From the NCBI GenBank assembly GCA_905211645.1, contig CAJMBK010000001.1, forward strand, positions 173,094 to 237,093: a DNA stretch of 64,000 nucleotides, in the 5' to 3' direction. This stretch comes from an uncultured Caryophanales bacterium. GTDB taxonomy: Bacteria; Bacillota_I; Bacilli_A; RFN20; CAG-288. Both the position numbers and the translations under genes were made by a program. Under the pieces are notes generated by a model, which saw nothing but the letters and a program-made list of their open reading frames with translations, made no database searches and was not told the DNA's origin. Positions 52,414 to 62,256 of this stretch are shown here, piece by piece; the stretch's first letter is position 1, and each line of letters begins with the position of its first letter.

Positions 52414-53583
52414 TTAATTAGTTTTTAATAAACGAAATGGTATCAAAAATCTTCTTAAACCTTCTTTGAGAGTTGCGGTATTAGTTGCTAAATTGATTCT
52501 TACAAATGCTTTAGAATTTGAACCGTAAACTGAACCTTTTCCGACAGTTAATTTATGTTCTCTTTCTAAAACTTTACATAATCTATCGCAATCATCAGTG
52601 TAATATGAGCAGTCAACCCACATTAAGTAAGTGGAATCAGCTTTGATTACTTTAAGATGAGGTGCATCTTTAAGTAATAGTTCAGTAGCAAGTTTTCTAT
52701 TTTCTGAAATCTTTTGCTTCATCTCCTCAAGCCAGTCACGACCTTTATTTAAAGCAGCAATTGCTGCTTGGCATGCGATAAAGTTACATTCAGCAACTTC
52801 ATCAGTGTTTAAAGCACGATTGACTTTGTTAAACAAAAACTTGTTTGGAACAATTGCTAAAGCATGATGAGTTCCAGGTGATGAGAAAGCTTTTGTTGTA
52901 GAAACGCAGACAATTGTGTTTTCTTTGAAACTTTCATCAACTGATAAAAATGGAACGTAGTTTTTATTTGGTTCAGTGATGTCACAGTGAATTTCGTCAC
53001 TGATAACTGTGACATGATATTTCAAACATAATTTACCAATCTTTCTAAGTTCCTCTTTTGACCAAATCTTACCGATTGGATTATGAGGATTGCAAAGGAT
53101 GAATAAATTAGTTTGTGGATCTGCAAGTTTAGCTTCTAAGTCCTCGAAATCGATGGAGTAAACTCCATCTTTGTAAATTAATTCTGAAGCTAAAATTCTG
53201 CAGCCATTATTAACAATAGAGTTGTAGAAAATGTTGTAGTTTGGTGTGAGCAAACAAACATTTTCATTGGGTGTAGTTAATTTCCTAACACATGAAGAAA
53301 TGATTGGGACAACACCTGTTGCAAAAACCATGTCGTTAGTGTTGTAGGTGATATTGTGATACTTAGAAAACCATCTTCTAAATGCTAAAAAATATTCTTT
53401 TGGAATATCGGTGTAACCGTAATTTTGAGCGTTGACAGCTTTGATAAGTGCTTCTTTAATTTCGGGACAAACCTTGAAATCCATATCTGCAATTGACATT
53501 GAGATTGAATCTTTATCAGGATTTGACCATTTCATTGAGTTTAAAGCGTGTCTATCAACAATATTTTCAAAATCATATTTCAT
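52414..53583 (-). CDS. PatB/MalY-type PLP enzyme (cystathionine beta-lyase-like)
   Basis: A 389-residue fold-type I aminotransferase-like protein. It begins MKYDFENIVDRHALNSMKW, characteristic of the PatB/MalY group, with SMSIADMDF and NYGYTD. The PLP lysine is in STTKAFSSPGTHHALA, and NPHNPIGKIW is the substrate loop. Such enzymes cleave C-S bonds of cystathionine/cysteine. Start ATG 53583 is preceded by AGAGGTG (spacing six to seven); the GTG at 53592 is part of that site. Overlaps the DUF3737 gene by 11 bp. Confidence 0.92.
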   Translation of the reverse strand: MKYDFENIVDRHALNSMKWSNPDKDSISMSIADMDFKVCPEIKEALIKAVNAQNYGYTDIPKEYFLAFRRWFSKYHNITYNTNDMVFATGVVPIISSCVRKLTTPNENVCLLTPNYNIFYNSIVNNGCRILASELIYKDGVYSIDFEDLEAKLADPQTNLFILCNPHNPIGKIWSKEELRKIGKLCLKYHVTVISDEIHCDITEPNKNYVPFLSVDESFKENTIVCVSTTKAFSSPGTHHALAIVPNKFLFNKVNRALNTDEVAECNFIACQAAIAALNKGRDWLEEMKQKISENRKLATELLLKDAPHLKVIKADSTYLMWVDCSYYTDDCDRLCKVLEREHKLTVGKGSVYGSNSKAFVRINLATNTATLKEGLRRFLIPFRLLKTN

Positions 53584-54430
53584 ATGTTTCACCTCTTTCA
53601 GTTTGAACTATCTTGATTTTACCTTTTTTAATAAAATTGTCATCAATGATAATTTCATCAACATTTTCGCAGGTGAAGTCACATTCATAAGGATTCTTGA
53701 TACTTAAAATGTGACCTGTTGCATTACCTTTAAATGATGAGTATTCAAATGCTAAGTCTGTATTTGCAAAAATACAGTTTTTAAGTGAAAGATTTGTGGT
53801 GTAACATAAGCCTTGATTGGATTCGATTTTGCAGTTTATAAGTTGAATATTATCTGTGTTCCAAGCAAGGTATTCACCGATAATTGTGCAGTTAATCAAG
53901 ACGACATTTTGGCAGTTCCAAAAAGCATCTTTAGAATTTAATGTAGAGTTGGTTATTTTAATATTCTCCGCACCATCAAAGCAATAATTACCATTGATTG
54001 TAATGTTATTTGCTCTGATGTTAGACGAGTTCATACCAAAGTAATCACCGTTAATTTCAACATTTTCAAGTTCAACATTCTTGCAAGACCAAAGGGTTTC
54101 TTCAGCTTTGGTGAACTTAGTGTTAGAAATATTAACTCTGTTGCATCTTCTAAACATTTTAACAACGTCAAAAGTGACATCGGAAACAGTGATATCCTCT
54201 GTGTACCAGATGCCTGATTTTGCTTGATCAATGAATTGTGTAGAAGTTACATATACGTTTTTACAGTACCAAAGAGGGTACTTATAAGTAAAAACGGAAT
54301 TTTGGACTTTGATATTTCTTCCTTCTTTTAAAGGAGATTCGCCGAAATTAAATTTGCAGTGAGTTACGTTTATATCTTTTTGTTTAAATAAGGATCTTTC
54401 GCCTGAAAATTCTTGGTTGATATATTCCAT
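53573..54430 (-). CDS. DUF3737 family, right-handed beta-helix protein
   Basis: A 285-residue protein built from about ten short beta-helix coils, each with a pattern such as LWYCKNVYV, IWYTEDITV, LWSCKNVELENVEING, IKITNSTLNSKDAFWNCQNVVLINC (split over several coils). This fits the DUF3737 family, a parallel beta-helix of unknown function commonly found in gut Firmicutes, often next to PatB-type genes as here. No signal peptide, so cytosolic. Confidence 0.85.
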   Translation of the reverse strand: MEYINQEFSGERSLFKQKDINVTHCKFNFGESPLKEGRNIKVQNSVFTYKYPLWYCKNVYVTSTQFIDQAKSGIWYTEDITVSDVTFDVVKMFRRCNRVNISNTKFTKAEETLWSCKNVELENVEINGDYFGMNSSNIRANNITINGNYCFDGAENIKITNSTLNSKDAFWNCQNVVLINCTIIGEYLAWNTDNIQLINCKIESNQGLCYTTNLSLKNCIFANTDLAFEYSSFKGNATGHILSIKNPYECDFTCENVDEIIIDDNFIKKGKIKIVQTERGETYEI

Positions 54431-54440
54431 TCTATTACTC

Positions 54441-55019
54441 CTAATAATTCTTTTCTAAAAACTTTAAAAGACTTCTTGCAGCTTGACCACGATGTGAAAT
54501 TTCATCCTTTTCCTCTTTTGTCAATTCTGCAAAGGTTTTGTTCTTTGCTTCGACAAAAAAGATAGGATCGTAGCCAAAGCCATTAGCTCCTTTTTCTTGA
54601 GTAATTCTCCCATCAACCTTTCCTTGGAAGTTGTAAATCTTGTCATTATAAAGCAAGGAAATAGAACAAATAAAATGACAAGGACTATTTAAGGCTTTTT
54701 TTGCAACATACTTATTACATTCCTGTTGAGATGAGAATGTTAAAGCGTAGCGGTGAGATTGAATTCCTGGGAAATCATTTCCTAAATAATCGACGATGAG
54801 TCCTGAATCATCAGCGATTATAGGTAAAGATGTCAAATCCTTGTAAGCAAGAACTTTCAAAGTGGCATTTTCTGAGAAAGTTGTTCCATTTTCATCAATA
54901 TCTAAAGGTTTAATTCCAAGGTCATTGAGCCCTAAAACCTTAAATTCTGACCCATGAAAAATTTCATTTAACTCTGCTAATTTATTTTTGTTAGTTGAGA
55001 CAAATAAAAGATTTTTCAT
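54441..55019 (-). CDS. rdgB: dITP/XTP pyrophosphatase (RdgB/HAM1)
   Basis: A 192-residue house-cleaning enzyme that hydrolyses non-canonical purine triphosphates to monophosphates. Motifs are LLFVSTNKNKLAELNEIF (N terminus), ADDSGLIVDYL with the metal-binding Asp pair, GFGYDPIFF, and ISHRGQAARSL at the C terminus. First gene of a six-gene minus-strand run down to uppP, spaced 10 bp from DUF3737. Confidence 0.96.
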   Translation of the reverse strand: MKNLLFVSTNKNKLAELNEIFHGSEFKVLGLNDLGIKPLDIDENGTTFSENATLKVLAYKDLTSLPIIADDSGLIVDYLGNDFPGIQSHRYALTFSSQQECNKYVAKKALNSPCHFICSISLLYNDKIYNFQGKVDGRITQEKGANGFGYDPIFFVEAKNKTFAELTKEEKDEISHRGQAARSLLKFLEKNY

Positions 55020-55133
55020 ACAAATATTATAAATCTTTAAGTGCTTCTTTTCCCTTAATTCGACTTATAAAAACTCATTTTTGGATTTAATCTAAAATCT
55101 TATTTTTATAAAATATTTTGAGCGGATGTTAAT

Positions 55134-56078
55134 ATGTCTATCAATAGTAAAAATGAATCAAGAATCATTCTTGGCACAATGAGAATTCCTAGTAAATCTA
55201 ATAAAGAAATTAAAGACTTACTTTATACAGCAAAAGCCTGCGGAATCAATTTCATCGATACTGCAGATATCTACACAAATGGTGTTTCTGAAGAAAAGTT
55301 AGGTGAAATTCTATCTGAAGAACCTGAACTTAGAGACCATTTCTTAGTCCAAACAAAATGCGGTATTTTAAGAAGTGAGTTATGTGATTGTAAAGATAAT
55401 TATTTAGATCTTTCCTACAACTATATTAAGGAAGCAGTTGATGCTTCTTTAGCAAGATTAAAAACAAACAAAGTTCACTCTTTACTCTTACATCGTCCAG
55501 ATGTTTTCTTGGATGCTAAAGAGATTGTCAAAGCTTACGACGAACTTATCAAAGAAAATAAGATTGATCATTTCGGTGTTTCAAATCAAGATGACAGTTT
55601 GATGGACTACATTAATTCAGAAGCAAAAAGCGAACTAGGCAAAGATATTATTGAATATAACCAACTTCAAATGTCAATTGCAGAATGTCAGTTGGTTGAG
55701 AATGTTGTTAACTTCAATATGTGCTCACCTGCTTCTATTAATAGAGTTAATGGTACATACTTCTACTGCAAGAAGAATAAGATTAAGATTCAATGTTGGT
55801 CACCACTTCAAAAAGGTTTCTTCAGCGGTGTCTTTATCGATGATTATGAAAATTATAAAGATTTGAATGAATATTTAGATTCATTAGCAGTTAAATATCA
55901 AACAAATAAGACCGCTTTAGCACTTGCTTGGTTACTCAATTTATCCGATGACATGCAAGTAGTTATTGGAACCACAAATCCAAATAGAGTCAAAGATTCA
56001 TGTGAAGCATTCAATATCAAGCTTTCCAAAGATGAATGGTACATGATCTACAAGAAAGCTGGTCACGTCTTACCATAG
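55134..56078 (+). CDS. Aldo/keto reductase
   Basis: A 314-residue NAD(P)H-dependent oxidoreductase with the AKR tetrad: Asp in FIDTADIY, Tyr in the same segment, Lys in VQTKCG and His in LLLHRPD. It resembles the YdhF-like group. GAGCGGATG (weak) precedes the ATG, with TAAAAT 20 bp upstream. Nine bases separate it from the FNT-Nudix fusion, so the two are probably co-transcribed. Confidence 0.93.
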   Translation: MSINSKNESRIILGTMRIPSKSNKEIKDLLYTAKACGINFIDTADIYTNGVSEEKLGEILSEEPELRDHFLVQTKCGILRSELCDCKDNYLDLSYNYIKEAVDASLARLKTNKVHSLLLHRPDVFLDAKEIVKAYDELIKENKIDHFGVSNQDDSLMDYINSEAKSELGKDIIEYNQLQMSIAECQLVENVVNFNMCSPASINRVNGTYFYCKKNKIKIQCWSPLQKGFFSGVFIDDYENYKDLNEYLDSLAVKYQTNKTALALAWLLNLSDDMQVVIGTTNPNRVKDSCEAFNIKLSKDEWYMIYKKAGHVLP

Positions 56079-56087
56079 AGGTTAAAA

Positions 56088-57170
56088 ATGCGTTATCTAC
56101 AAACATTTATATCGTCAATTATCAGTGGTGCCTTCATCGCTTTTGGTGGCATCAGTTATCTTTACGTTAATTATTCTGTCAATTTGTATCTTGCAGCAAT
56201 TTCATTTACTGCAGGATTACTCATGATCTCATTCTTAGGTTTGCATCTTTTCACCGGAAAAGTTGGCTTTGCCTTTGAAGCAAAAAGAAGAGAATTGATT
56301 GAATTACCAATTATTTTAGTTGGTAACTTTATCGGAGCATGTTTAATTGGTATTGCGCTCAAATTCTTCATGGGTGTTTCAGAAGATTCAATAAATTTAT
56401 TCCACAAATACATCATTTCAGTCGGTGAATCACGCTTAATTCCACTTGACGATGATGCCTGGCTTACTACAGGCAAAACACTTATCTCATCAATTTTATG
56501 TGGAGCTTGCGTCTATCTTGCTTGCTACTTCTACAAAAATTCAAAACATTTGGCCGGTAAGATTTTAGGTATTATCTTCCCAATTTCCATCTTCGTTTTG
56601 ATGGGTGCTCAGCACTGCATCGCTAACATGTTCTATCTTACAATTGCTGATAAATGGTCAGGTGAAGCTTGGCTCAATATCTTAATTGTCACAGTAGGAA
56701 ATATTATTGGCGCCTTTATCCTTTATTGGATGCTTTACTTTGTTAAAAAGATTTACGAAGTTTCTGCTGGTGCAGTTATCTACAAAAAAGGTGAAGGTGA
56801 AGTCAAATATCTTGTTTTAAAGATGAAACAAGGTCACACATCTTTATGCAAAGGTCATATTGAAAATGATGAAACTTTAGTTAATTGTGCAAAAAGAGAA
56901 ATCAAAGAAGAAACTAATTTGGATGTTAATATCGACACTGACTTCCATTCAATTATTCACTATAGACCTTATGAAGATAATAAGAGCATAATAAAATTTG
57001 TCCACTTCTATTTAGCAGAGGACAAATCAAATGATGAAATTATTGATAAGCACGATGATGAAGTCATCGAAGCAAAATATGTAACTTACTCTGAAGCTAT
57101 GGAGCTATTAACTCATGATTCAGATAAGAAAGTCTTAACTAAAGCAAATAGTTTCTTAAAAAGTAATTAG
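56088..57170 (+). CDS. Fusion: formate/nitrite-type channel plus Nudix hydrolase
   Basis: A 360-residue protein. Residues 1-222 hold six membrane helices with FNT-family motifs: GLHLFTGKVG (the channel's Thr/loop) and GAQHCIANMFY with the central His176; these proteins pass small monovalent anions. Residues 225-360 are a complete Nudix domain, SAGAVIYKKG..., with Nudix box G256-x5-E262-x7-R270-E271-I-K-E274-E275-T-N277-L; only the usual Gly of EExG is Asn. The tail faces the cytosol by the positive-inside rule. AGAGG is upstream. The frame is intact. It overlaps the convergent GNAT gene by four bases. Confidence 0.9.
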   Translation: MRYLQTFISSIISGAFIAFGGISYLYVNYSVNLYLAAISFTAGLLMISFLGLHLFTGKVGFAFEAKRRELIELPIILVGNFIGACLIGIALKFFMGVSEDSINLFHKYIISVGESRLIPLDDDAWLTTGKTLISSILCGACVYLACYFYKNSKHLAGKILGIIFPISIFVLMGAQHCIANMFYLTIADKWSGEAWLNILIVTVGNIIGAFILYWMLYFVKKIYEVSAGAVIYKKGEGEVKYLVLKMKQGHTSLCKGHIENDETLVNCAKREIKEETNLDVNIDTDFHSIIHYRPYEDNKSIIKFVHFYLAEDKSNDEIIDKHDDEVIEAKYVTYSEAMELLTHDSDKKVLTKANSFLKSN

Positions 57171-57667
57171 TTTTTACTTTTTTGGAAGACTACTCTTTCA
57201 GTACCATCTGGTGCAAAAACTACACCACAGTAATCAAAGCCATTTCTTATAATGGCTTTTTTCATTGGAACATTATCTTTGTGAGTATCTATTCTTATTG
57301 TATCGGTAAAGTTGAATGCAAAGTATAAGACTTCTTTGAATAATCCATGTGTGGTAAAAGTTGAAGCTAACTTATGAATTGAGTAGTAAGGCTTTTCATC
57401 AATCCAAGAACCACGAACAATTTTGCCATACATTGGATCTGGTCCTTTAAAGAGTGCGAATACACAGACGATTTCACCGTCTTTATTTGTCATTTTATAG
57501 CTGGAGCCACTGTTTAAGGCGAATCTAATTTCATCGAAGAAGCTTTCATCATCAGTCCATTGAGTTGTGTTACCAAATGAGTGCATGAATTCGATTGCTT
57601 TTTTATAAAGAGGCTTAACTTCCTCAAAATTATTCATATCAATTTTTGTAAAACTATATTCACTCAT
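57167..57667 (-). CDS. GNAT-family acetyltransferase
   Basis: A 166-residue GNAT protein: EEVKPLYKKAIEFMHSFGN at the N terminus, a beta4 strand GEIVCVFALFKG, HKLASTFTTHGLFKEVLYF (acetyl-CoA region) and DTHKDNVPMKKAIIRNGFDYCGVVF, the typical beta6-beta7 tail. ATG 57667 follows AGAGGTG; the GTG at 57676 belongs to that site. Likely acetylates a small amine or peptide. Its start is divergent from the GH1 gene across 90 bp. Confidence 0.88.
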   Translation of the reverse strand: MSEYSFTKIDMNNFEEVKPLYKKAIEFMHSFGNTTQWTDDESFFDEIRFALNSGSSYKMTNKDGEIVCVFALFKGPDPMYGKIVRGSWIDEKPYYSIHKLASTFTTHGLFKEVLYFAFNFTDTIRIDTHKDNVPMKKAIIRNGFDYCGVVFAPDGTERVVFQKSKN

Positions 57668-57757
57668 ACTCAACACCTCTAAAATTCAAATAATTTTAAC
57701 AAATACAACAAAGTGTTGATTAGACCTTTGATAAAATACTTAAAAGGAATCTCTCTC

Positions 57758-59080
57758 ATGAATATAGAATTTAATAAAGATACGTTTTTTATCGGTGCAG
57801 CAACATCAGCATGTCAGATTGAAGGTGGTTATGATAAAGATGGAAGAACACCATCAATTTGGGATGTAGCTCCTAAAAAGAAAGTTGCAAATGGTGATAA
57901 CTGTCACCATGCTTGTGAACATTATTCTCATTACAAAGAAGATGTTGCATTGATGAAAAAGATCGGATTAAATTCTTATCGTTTTTCAATATCATTTTCC
58001 CGAGTAATGAGTGAACCTCATAAAGTAAATGAAAAAGGAATCGAGTTCTATGACAATTTAATTAATGAATTAATTAAGAATAATATTGAACCAATAGTCA
58101 CCTTATATCATTGGGATTTGCCTATTTATTTGCAGAAAATTGGTGGTTTTAAAAATCCAGAAATCATTGAATATTTCAAAGAATACTCCAAGTTAATTGT
58201 TGATAAATTTTCCGATAGAGTTAAATATTGGATTCCATTTAACGAACCACAATGTTTTATTTTAATTGGTCATGTTACTGGAGTTCATGCTCCTTATACT
58301 TTTGACTTTTTCAGTTTGAATAAGATTACAAAACATTTTCTTATCGCAAATAATGAAATGATTAGAATTATTAGAGAGAATGCAAAGATTAAACCGGTTG
58401 TTGGTATTTCAATGGCAACAGTTGTTTCTATTCCTAAAGATAATTCTGAAAAAGCGTACAAGAAAGCTTATAAGAAAACATTCTTTTCAATGATGGGTAA
58501 ATTGAGTAATTACTTTTTTAATGATCCAGTCTTTCTTAAAAAGAAATCAAGGATGCTAGGTATTTTTAGCCAAAGTAAGAAGACTTTAGCTAAATTAGAT
58601 CAAGATGTAGACTTTATTGGAATTAATGCCTATCAACCTTTAACTAATACTTCAATTGAAATTAAAGCATCGAAGAAAGAAAAGGAGCAAAAACATACTT
58701 CCATGGGTTGGATTATCGATGGAAAATGTTTGTATTATTCAGCTAAATTTTTCTATGACAGATATAAAAAACCAATTGTCATCACAGAGAACGGTGTCGC
58801 TTTTAATGATGTTGTAGATAATGGTGCTGTCCATGATCAAAATAGAATTGAATACATCGAAGAGTATTTCTCTAATTTGATGAAAGCAAAAAGAGAAGGA
58901 GTTGATATTAGAGGTTATCTATATTGGTCGCTTCTTGATAATTTTGAGTGGGCATGGGGATATGAACCAAGATTTGGTTTAATCTATGTTGACTTTAATA
59001 GTTATGAAAGAATCATCAAAGATTCTGGTATTAAATTTACAGAGATTATCCAGAAATATTTACAGCAAAATAAAGATTAA
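57758..59080 (+). CDS. Family 1 glycoside hydrolase (beta-glucosidase-like)
   Basis: A 440-residue GH1 enzyme: FFIGAATSACQIEGGYDKDGR, YRFSISFSRV, YHWDLP, the acid/base Glu in PFNEPQC and the nucleophile Glu in VITENGV. The late loop FEWAWGYEPRFGLIYVDF keeps the Glu-Trp that contacts the glucose 4/6 hydroxyls, and the Ser-Lys-Tyr phosphate site of 6-phospho enzymes is not seen, so an unphosphorylated beta-glucoside is the likelier substrate. ATG 57758 follows AAGGA; an in-frame ATG at 57713 lacks a site. Substrate is inferred. Confidence 0.9.
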   Translation: MNIEFNKDTFFIGAATSACQIEGGYDKDGRTPSIWDVAPKKKVANGDNCHHACEHYSHYKEDVALMKKIGLNSYRFSISFSRVMSEPHKVNEKGIEFYDNLINELIKNNIEPIVTLYHWDLPIYLQKIGGFKNPEIIEYFKEYSKLIVDKFSDRVKYWIPFNEPQCFILIGHVTGVHAPYTFDFFSLNKITKHFLIANNEMIRIIRENAKIKPVVGISMATVVSIPKDNSEKAYKKAYKKTFFSMMGKLSNYFFNDPVFLKKKSRMLGIFSQSKKTLAKLDQDVDFIGINAYQPLTNTSIEIKASKKEKEQKHTSMGWIIDGKCLYYSAKFFYDRYKKPIVITENGVAFNDVVDNGAVHDQNRIEYIEEYFSNLMKAKREGVDIRGYLYWSLLDNFEWAWGYEPRFGLIYVDFNSYERIIKDSGIKFTEIIQKYLQQNKD

Positions 59081-59101
59081 TATTAATTAGTAATTGAAAT
59101 A

Positions 59102-59137
59102 AGCAATTTCCATGAAAATATGGAGATTGCTTTTTAA
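59102..59137 (+). terminator. Terminator after GH1 gene
   Basis: AGCAATTTCCAT and ATGGAGATTGCT form a stem with one G-T pair and a six-base loop, then five Ts. It touches the end of the convergent SNF2 gene. Confidence 0.85.
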
Positions 59138-62100
59138 TTTGATAACAAAAATTTGAAATCTTCAAGTGTAAGCTTATCACTAACTTGGCTTTCAGAAACG
59201 ATGAATTTATCAAACAAATCACGTTTACTTTGTTGTAATTTAATGATTTTTTCTTCTATAGAATCAGTACAAACAAGTTTATAAACAGAAACTGGATTAA
59301 CTTGACCAATACGGTAGGCACGGTCAGTTGCTTGTTCCTCAGCAGCTAAATTCCACCAAGGATCTAAGTGAATAACAATATCTGCACCTTGCAAGTTGAT
59401 ACCAGTTCCACCGGCTTTAAGTGAGATTAAAACAACTTTAACATCATCCTTATTGTTGATGTTATCACAAATTTTAAGTCTATCTTTTGAACTTGTTTCA
59501 CCTACTAAAAGGAATGACTCAATATTCTCTTTTTCAAGGTAATCTTTAAGTTTAATTAATGCTGTTTTAAAGAATGAAAAGACTAAAATCTTGTGATTAT
59601 TTGCTATGGAATTTTTAATTAAATTAACTGTGAAATCAAATTTAGGTGGAATTCCTTCATAGGATTCTTCAACTAATGATGGGTCAAGACAAACTTGTCT
59701 TAATTTGTTAATCGCTGCTAAAACCTTAAGAGATTCTGACTTATCAACAAATGAAGACATTGCTCTAAATTGAATTGAAGCATAGATATCTTTTTGAGTT
59801 TTATCCATATTCAAATGGATATATTCAGTTGTCTTTTGAGGTAAAGATTTCAAAACTTCTTTCTTAGTTCTTCTTAAGATGAAAGGTTGGATTTTCTTAG
59901 CTAATTCCTTTTGATTTTCAGGTTGAGAATACTTGAATAAGAAGAATTTCATTGTTTCAAAATAGTTAGGCATGAGCAAATCAAAAATTGACCAAAGATC
60001 TGCTAATGAATTTTCAATTGGTGTACCAGTTAAGGCAAATTTATGTTTTGCATTAATATTTTTAACAGCAATTGTCTTTAATGCATAACTATTTTTAATG
60101 AATTGTGCTTCATCAACGATACAAGTTGAAAATTCAATTTTCTTTAACAAATCGATATCACTTCTTAAGCAGTCATAGCTGCATAAATAGACAGATTTTA
60201 GTTTCTTATTGATTTGTGATTCAAGAGCTTTTCTATTTTCTTTTGAACCTTCAATAATAAAAACTTCAATCTCTGGATAGAAAGTGTTAAATTCATTTTT
60301 CCAATTATACAAAGTACTTTTTGGAGCAGTGACAAGAATGGAATTCTCTTCCTTTGACAGAGCACAATAGCAGATTGCTTCAATTGTTTTACCTAAACCC
60401 ATGTCGTCTGCTAAGATACCACCTAAATTATGCTTTGCTAAAGCTAGCATCCATTTAACAGCATCGATTTGATAGTCTCTTAAATTTGATAATTTTGCTA
60501 AGTCATCTTCACTTAAAGTGCAATCCTTGTAATTAACAATTTCATTGAAGATTTTTTCTACATTTTCTTCAAAAGAGAGATTTAATTCACCACTATTTTC
60601 AAAATTAAGTTTAAGAATATCGATTAAGTTCAATCTTTCGTTTACTAACTCTTTTTCTAAATTTAGATTGACGTATTTTTCAAATTCTTTTTCGACTTCT
60701 TCATCAGTTAAAGAGATGAATTGGTCATCTAAAATTACGTATTGTTTCTTATCTTTGTAAGCTTTAATTAAATTCTTTATTTGTTCGTCAGTGTATTCTT
60801 TTGAGAATAAAGTTGCTTCAAAAACACCACCATTTTTTGGTTCGATATTTAGATTTAATGATACCTTTTTAACTTTTCTAAGTTTCTTCAAGTTTTTACC
60901 TAAATATATGGTTGCATATTTCTTTATTTCAGTTAAATCTGATTTTAAGAATCTATCAATAATAATTTCATCATCAGTTTTGCAATCATCTGTTAGACCA
61001 AATTTAGCAAGTGAAGTGATGTATCCTAAAAATGAAGGATAGCGTCTATCCTTGGAATAAAGTTCGGTGTAAGTTAAAGGTAAACCATCCTTTGAATATT
61101 TAGTTGAAATACTCAAAGTTTGATTATGATCGATTAAATCAATGAATAAATCAATCTTAAGATTATCGGTGTCATATCCACCTTGTTTAATTGATGAAAT
61201 AAGGAAGTCATGAATTTTTCTATATGCAACTTCATTTTCAACATATCTGGATTTTAAGCAGGATTCAGCAAGTTCTGCTGTATTCTTTCCTTCAAAAGCA
61301 TAGGAAGATAGTTTATTTCCATCAAGTAAAAACAATATGTTATTGTATGCGAAATAAGTAGTATCTTCAGTGGTTTCAATATAAGGAAGAATGTAGACTT
61401 CTTTACTTTCGTTATCAATATGAAATTCTGCTTCAGTTGGTTGATAAGGGATAGAAAATTTATTATCTAAAGTTTCAAAATAAACATTCTTATTTCTTGA
61501 TAATGCTAAAAGATGAGCAACTTCAATACTATGAGCACTATTTATATCGAAGATCTTATAAACTGCATGAAGTAATTCAAAATTATCTTCACTCATTGCT
61601 TGGAGTGTTTCTTTTGGAATATTAATTTCAAATTTTTCTGGATCTAAACGCATATTGATGACATCGAAAAATAATTTAGGTCTGGCGATTTCAAATTCCT
61701 TATTTTGATATTTAGCGTAAACATAGACTTGATAATAATCGTCATGAGTATGCTTAAATAAAAGTGAGAAATTAATAGGTGATATTCTATCCATATGGTT
61801 ATAAAACTGCATGACTTTGTTGTAGTCATCCAATTGAACTGAATCGATTACAGTTTTAATGAAATCATTAGGAATATCCATAAAAATCTTAACTGTATCC
61901 TCATCGGTTGGATAGTATTGCTTAAGAATTTCTTCTCTGGTTTTATTCTCTTCACTAGCAATTAAAAATGATAAAAGTTGAGTGATATCGTACTCATCAT
62001 TAGAGATAAGTCTTTTAACTAGAAGTTCAGGTGCTTCATCAAAATTAACTTTAAGATTTACGCATTTTGGAAGTAAGATATTGTTTTCATATTCCTTTTT

Positions 62101-62256
62101 AAGAAATGCAAAAAAACTGAATTGAGTTTTATTTTTTTCAAAGGTGTACTCAAATTCATATTTATTTTCTTCGAGAGCTTTTCTAAATAACGAAAAGTGC
62201 TCGGAGTTATATTTATCAAGAGTATTTATTTCACTTAAAAATAACTTTCTAATCAT
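59134..62256 (-). CDS. SNF2-family DNA helicase/translocase
   Basis: A 1040-residue protein. The N-terminal ~590 residues hold a helical part and a beta-rich SNF2-associated region (KKVSLNLNIEPKNGGVFEATLF...). The ATPase starts near residue 600: motif Ia DDMGLGKTIEAICY, motif II CIVDEAQFIKN, motif III LTGTPIEN, then the second RecA lobe with LILVFSF-like strand, SLKAGGTGINLQGAD, WWNLAAEEQATDRAYRIGQ (motif VI). Bacterial SNF2 proteins remodel or translocate on DNA in repair or transcription. It overlaps its upstream partner by eight bases. Confidence 0.95.
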   Translation of the reverse strand: MIRKLFLSEINTLDKYNSEHFSLFRKALEENKYEFEYTFEKNKTQFSFFAFLKKEYENNILLPKCVNLKVNFDEAPELLVKRLISNDEYDITQLLSFLIASEENKTREEILKQYYPTDEDTVKIFMDIPNDFIKTVIDSVQLDDYNKVMQFYNHMDRISPINFSLLFKHTHDDYYQVYVYAKYQNKEFEIARPKLFFDVINMRLDPEKFEINIPKETLQAMSEDNFELLHAVYKIFDINSAHSIEVAHLLALSRNKNVYFETLDNKFSIPYQPTEAEFHIDNESKEVYILPYIETTEDTTYFAYNNILFLLDGNKLSSYAFEGKNTAELAESCLKSRYVENEVAYRKIHDFLISSIKQGGYDTDNLKIDLFIDLIDHNQTLSISTKYSKDGLPLTYTELYSKDRRYPSFLGYITSLAKFGLTDDCKTDDEIIIDRFLKSDLTEIKKYATIYLGKNLKKLRKVKKVSLNLNIEPKNGGVFEATLFSKEYTDEQIKNLIKAYKDKKQYVILDDQFISLTDEEVEKEFEKYVNLNLEKELVNERLNLIDILKLNFENSGELNLSFEENVEKIFNEIVNYKDCTLSEDDLAKLSNLRDYQIDAVKWMLALAKHNLGGILADDMGLGKTIEAICYCALSKEENSILVTAPKSTLYNWKNEFNTFYPEIEVFIIEGSKENRKALESQINKKLKSVYLCSYDCLRSDIDLLKKIEFSTCIVDEAQFIKNSYALKTIAVKNINAKHKFALTGTPIENSLADLWSIFDLLMPNYFETMKFFLFKYSQPENQKELAKKIQPFILRRTKKEVLKSLPQKTTEYIHLNMDKTQKDIYASIQFRAMSSFVDKSESLKVLAAINKLRQVCLDPSLVEESYEGIPPKFDFTVNLIKNSIANNHKILVFSFFKTALIKLKDYLEKENIESFLLVGETSSKDRLKICDNINNKDDVKVVLISLKAGGTGINLQGADIVIHLDPWWNLAAEEQATDRAYRIGQVNPVSVYKLVCTDSIEEKIIKLQQSKRDLFDKFIVSESQVSDKLTLEDFKFLLSN

